A stretch of DNA of 64,000 nt from Anniella stebbinsi. Its lineage: Eukaryota > Chordata > Lepidosauria > Squamata > Anniellidae. Each line of letters begins with the position of its first letter. Positions within the stretch are counted from its first letter, which is position 1. The notes under the pieces are model-generated. The model was not told where the DNA came from. It made no database searches and worked only from the letters and a program-made list of their open reading frames with translations. Of this stretch, positions 62,040 to 64,000 are shown piece by piece. The DNA lies in the NCBI GenBank assembly GCA_029215795.1, contig JARDYH010000001.1, positions 6,256,001 to 6,320,000 on the forward strand, written 5' to 3'. The position numbers and the translations under genes were made by a program.

Positions 62040-62345
62040 GCCCGACTGGCCATTCCGAGATGAACGGAATGCCGCCGCGAACAACCTCGGCAGCGGGGCC
62101 TTCTCTGTAGCGGCCCCCATCCTCTGGAAAACCCTCCCTCGTGTGGTGCAACGCCTCCTGAAGGCATACCTTTGTACACAGGCTTTCCCTGGCTTTTAAC
62201 TTCACTGGTTTTTATATTGCCTTTTTAACTTTTTAACATTTAAATTGTATACTTGTTATATAGTTTATGGCTTTTAACTGTGCACTGCCCAGAGAGCTTT
62301 GCCTGGTGGGCAGTATAAAAATGTAATAAATAAATAAATAAATAA
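62040..62345 (+). mobile_element. L2-like LINE 3' end, diverged subfamily
   Basis: Frame encodes NNLGSGAFSVAAPILWKTLP and KAYLCTQAF. The 3' UTR reads CTGCCCAGAGAGCTTTGCCT then GGTGGGCAGTATAAAAATG and an (AAAT)n tail. Distinct from the main subfamily. Confidence 0.75.
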
Positions 62346-62425
62346 AATATATTTTGTTCCCCAAGGCCACTCTTCGTACACCAACATCCTTAGTGACTTC
62401 GGGCCAGTTCTTTAGGTGACCTCAG

Positions 62426-62990
62426 TGTCGTGTTTCCCAACACCCCTCGCTTTATTGGGGGACAATAAAGAGGTCTGCTATGCAAGCTACAAAGCTGCAT
62501 TCAGGCAATAAACATCTCCTCCCACCTGATGGGACTGTATAGTTCTAGGAACTTTTCTCTAGGCAAGATGACGCAAACTAGGCGAGACAATTGTCCTTTC
62601 AAGAAAAAGGGAAAGTCCTTTTCCAGTACACTTTAACTTCAGGGAGGCTGGTTCTGAAGAAGCCTTTGGTGAGAAGCTAGCCGGGCTGACCTTCTCTCCC
62701 CTTCCTTTCGCTCTGCCCGCTTTAGTCTGCGGCGGATTCCAGGATCAGCGAGACTTTCAGTGCCCTCCCCCTCGGAAGAACACTGATTCCCAGCTTGTGG
62801 GTTGTTTACCCCCTCAGAGATAAGGGCTGGCGAAAGTTCATTCCCAGCTGGTGAAGAGCCCGTGAGAGTCACCTTCTCCACTCCCCACACAGGCTGGTAT
62901 GTTTCTGGCGCCGTCTCTTCTGCATCAGAATCTGATTGATCTCCTGAACATCCTTCTCCCAGCCCAAGGGGAACAGGCTTAGTCACAACA
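62426..62990 (-). mobile_element. Solo LTR, 565 bp, imperfect TSD CTCAG/CTCCG
   Basis: Starts TGTTGTG and ends CACGACA on the minus strand, as at 55959-56484. Flanks CTCAG (62421-62425) and CTCCG (62991-62995) differ at one base. AATAAA lies about 25 nt before the 3' end. A minus-strand frame (to 62639) runs from the LTR start and resembles that of the other LTR. No internal region present. Confidence 0.8.
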
Positions 62991-63754
62991 CTCCGTGGCC
63001 CTCAGTGGTACTTTTGCCTCCCAGTAGTGGTGTACAAAACGGGCTGTCCACCGAGAAGGAATGGATGGCGCAGTAATTTCCCAAACTAGCTCCGCAGCGA
63101 CTGCTTGGAAGTTGACATCTCCAGACTACTGGATGGTTCTTGTCCATTGTCCCGTCATTGGTAAGATGTCACAAAACAGAAATGGCAAATGAAGGATGAG
63201 CGCATGCCAGATGTTTCTCTCTGGAGCGTACAAGGGGCACGGAGGAGCACAAAGGCCTGCAGGTCATTGCCTGCTTCTTCTTGTAATGTTAAGTCACAGT
63301 TCAGCATAATGCCTGAAGAGCCCCAGAGCCAACACTGGTCAGAATAAAATGCGCTGAACTGATTGTTTTGGAGCGCTGAGGAATTTCTTACAAAAGGGGT
63401 GGACGGACGGCATGTGACTCACGGGCTACGAGCACCCCACCCCCCATGCACTCTTTCCATCGTACTGCTGAATTTGCTGCCAAATTTGATGGGGTCCAAG
63501 TGGCACCCTTCCACACACACCCCTGCAATTTTGCTTGAAAACAAGGTGCGCGCTCCCTGCGAGCCTAATTTTCAAGCAAAATTGCAGAGGGTGGGGTGTG
63601 TTTGCTGCTGCAGTGGTGACCACAACAGCGGTATGGCTCTGCTGGAGTTTGGCGTGACAATACTGATCACCAGAGTTGCCTCTCCCTGTCCTATAAGATG
63701 GGGGAATCTTGTCACATGGAGCTTTGTTTTAAATATTCATCCTTATAATGGTTA
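62991..63754. other. No gene or repeat recognised
   Basis: Upstream of the first DOCK11 exon seen. A 20-bp inverted pair TTTTGCTTGAAAAC / TTTTCAAGCAAAAT near 63529-63585 was noticed. No exon found. Confidence 0.4.
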
Positions 63755-64000
63755 AAGTTCTTTCTTTAAGAACATCAGAAGTGCCCTGCTGGATCAGACC
63801 CAGGGCCCATCTAGTCCAGCACTCTGTTCACACAGCAGCCAACCAGCTGTTGACCAGGGACCAGCAAAGCAGGACTTGGTGCAACAGCACCCTCCCACCC
63901 ATGTTCCCCAGCAACTGGTGCACACAGGCTTACTGCCTGTGATCCCGGAGGTAGCACCTAGCCATCAGGGCTAGTAGCCATGGATAGCCTTCTCCTCCAG
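63755..64000 (-). mobile_element. GGATCAGACC-type LINE-derived repeat, cut by window edge
   Basis: AGTGCCCTGCTGGATCAGACC, CACTCTGTTCACACAGCAGC, CATGTTCCCCAGCAACTGGT and GATAGCCTTCTCCTCCAG in family order. Confidence 0.8.

Overview
This is a 64 kb piece of a vertebrate nuclear genome, most likely a squamate reptile (lizard). Three things point there: a split gene with canonical GT-AG introns; CR1, L2-like and L1 LINEs side by side, the L1 with an open reading frame; and tRNA-derived SINEs resembling the lizard Sauria SINE. The species assignment is an inference. No prokaryotic feature is present.

One protein-coding gene was found: the 3' part of DOCK11 (zizimin2, a DOCK-D guanine-nucleotide exchange factor for CDC42-type GTPases) on the minus strand. 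I traced 31 coding exons between 61950 and 12035. Every junction is GT-AG, every phase matches, and together they encode 1250 residues plus a stop. This covers the region after DHR1 through the catalytic DHR2 domain to the C-terminus. The N-terminal PH and DHR1 exons must lie above 64000. The 3' UTR probably ends near 11670, after an AATAAA at 11689-11694.

Layout: 1-1392 is the 3' end of an L1 LINE with its ORF2 open from the window edge. 1393-11669 lies downstream of DOCK11 and holds repeats only. 11670-61950 is DOCK11, with introns full of transposon fragments. 61951-64000 is intron (or upstream sequence) containing an L2-like LINE end, a solo LTR and another LINE end.

Repeats fall into these groups: CR1 3' ends; a second LINE-derived family marked by GGATCAGACC; L2-like LINE 3' ends that still encode a recognisable reverse-transcriptase C-terminus; two SINE types; two solo LTRs; several families of small non-autonomous DNA transposons (MITEs) and near-perfect palindromes; and microsatellites. 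The most interesting material is in the mobile elements. One MITE family shows a 3-bp target duplication at all three copies. A CpG-rich MITE family has a copy about 22 bp from a DOCK11 splice donor. Two related solo LTRs each carry a reading frame that is open from the first LTR base.
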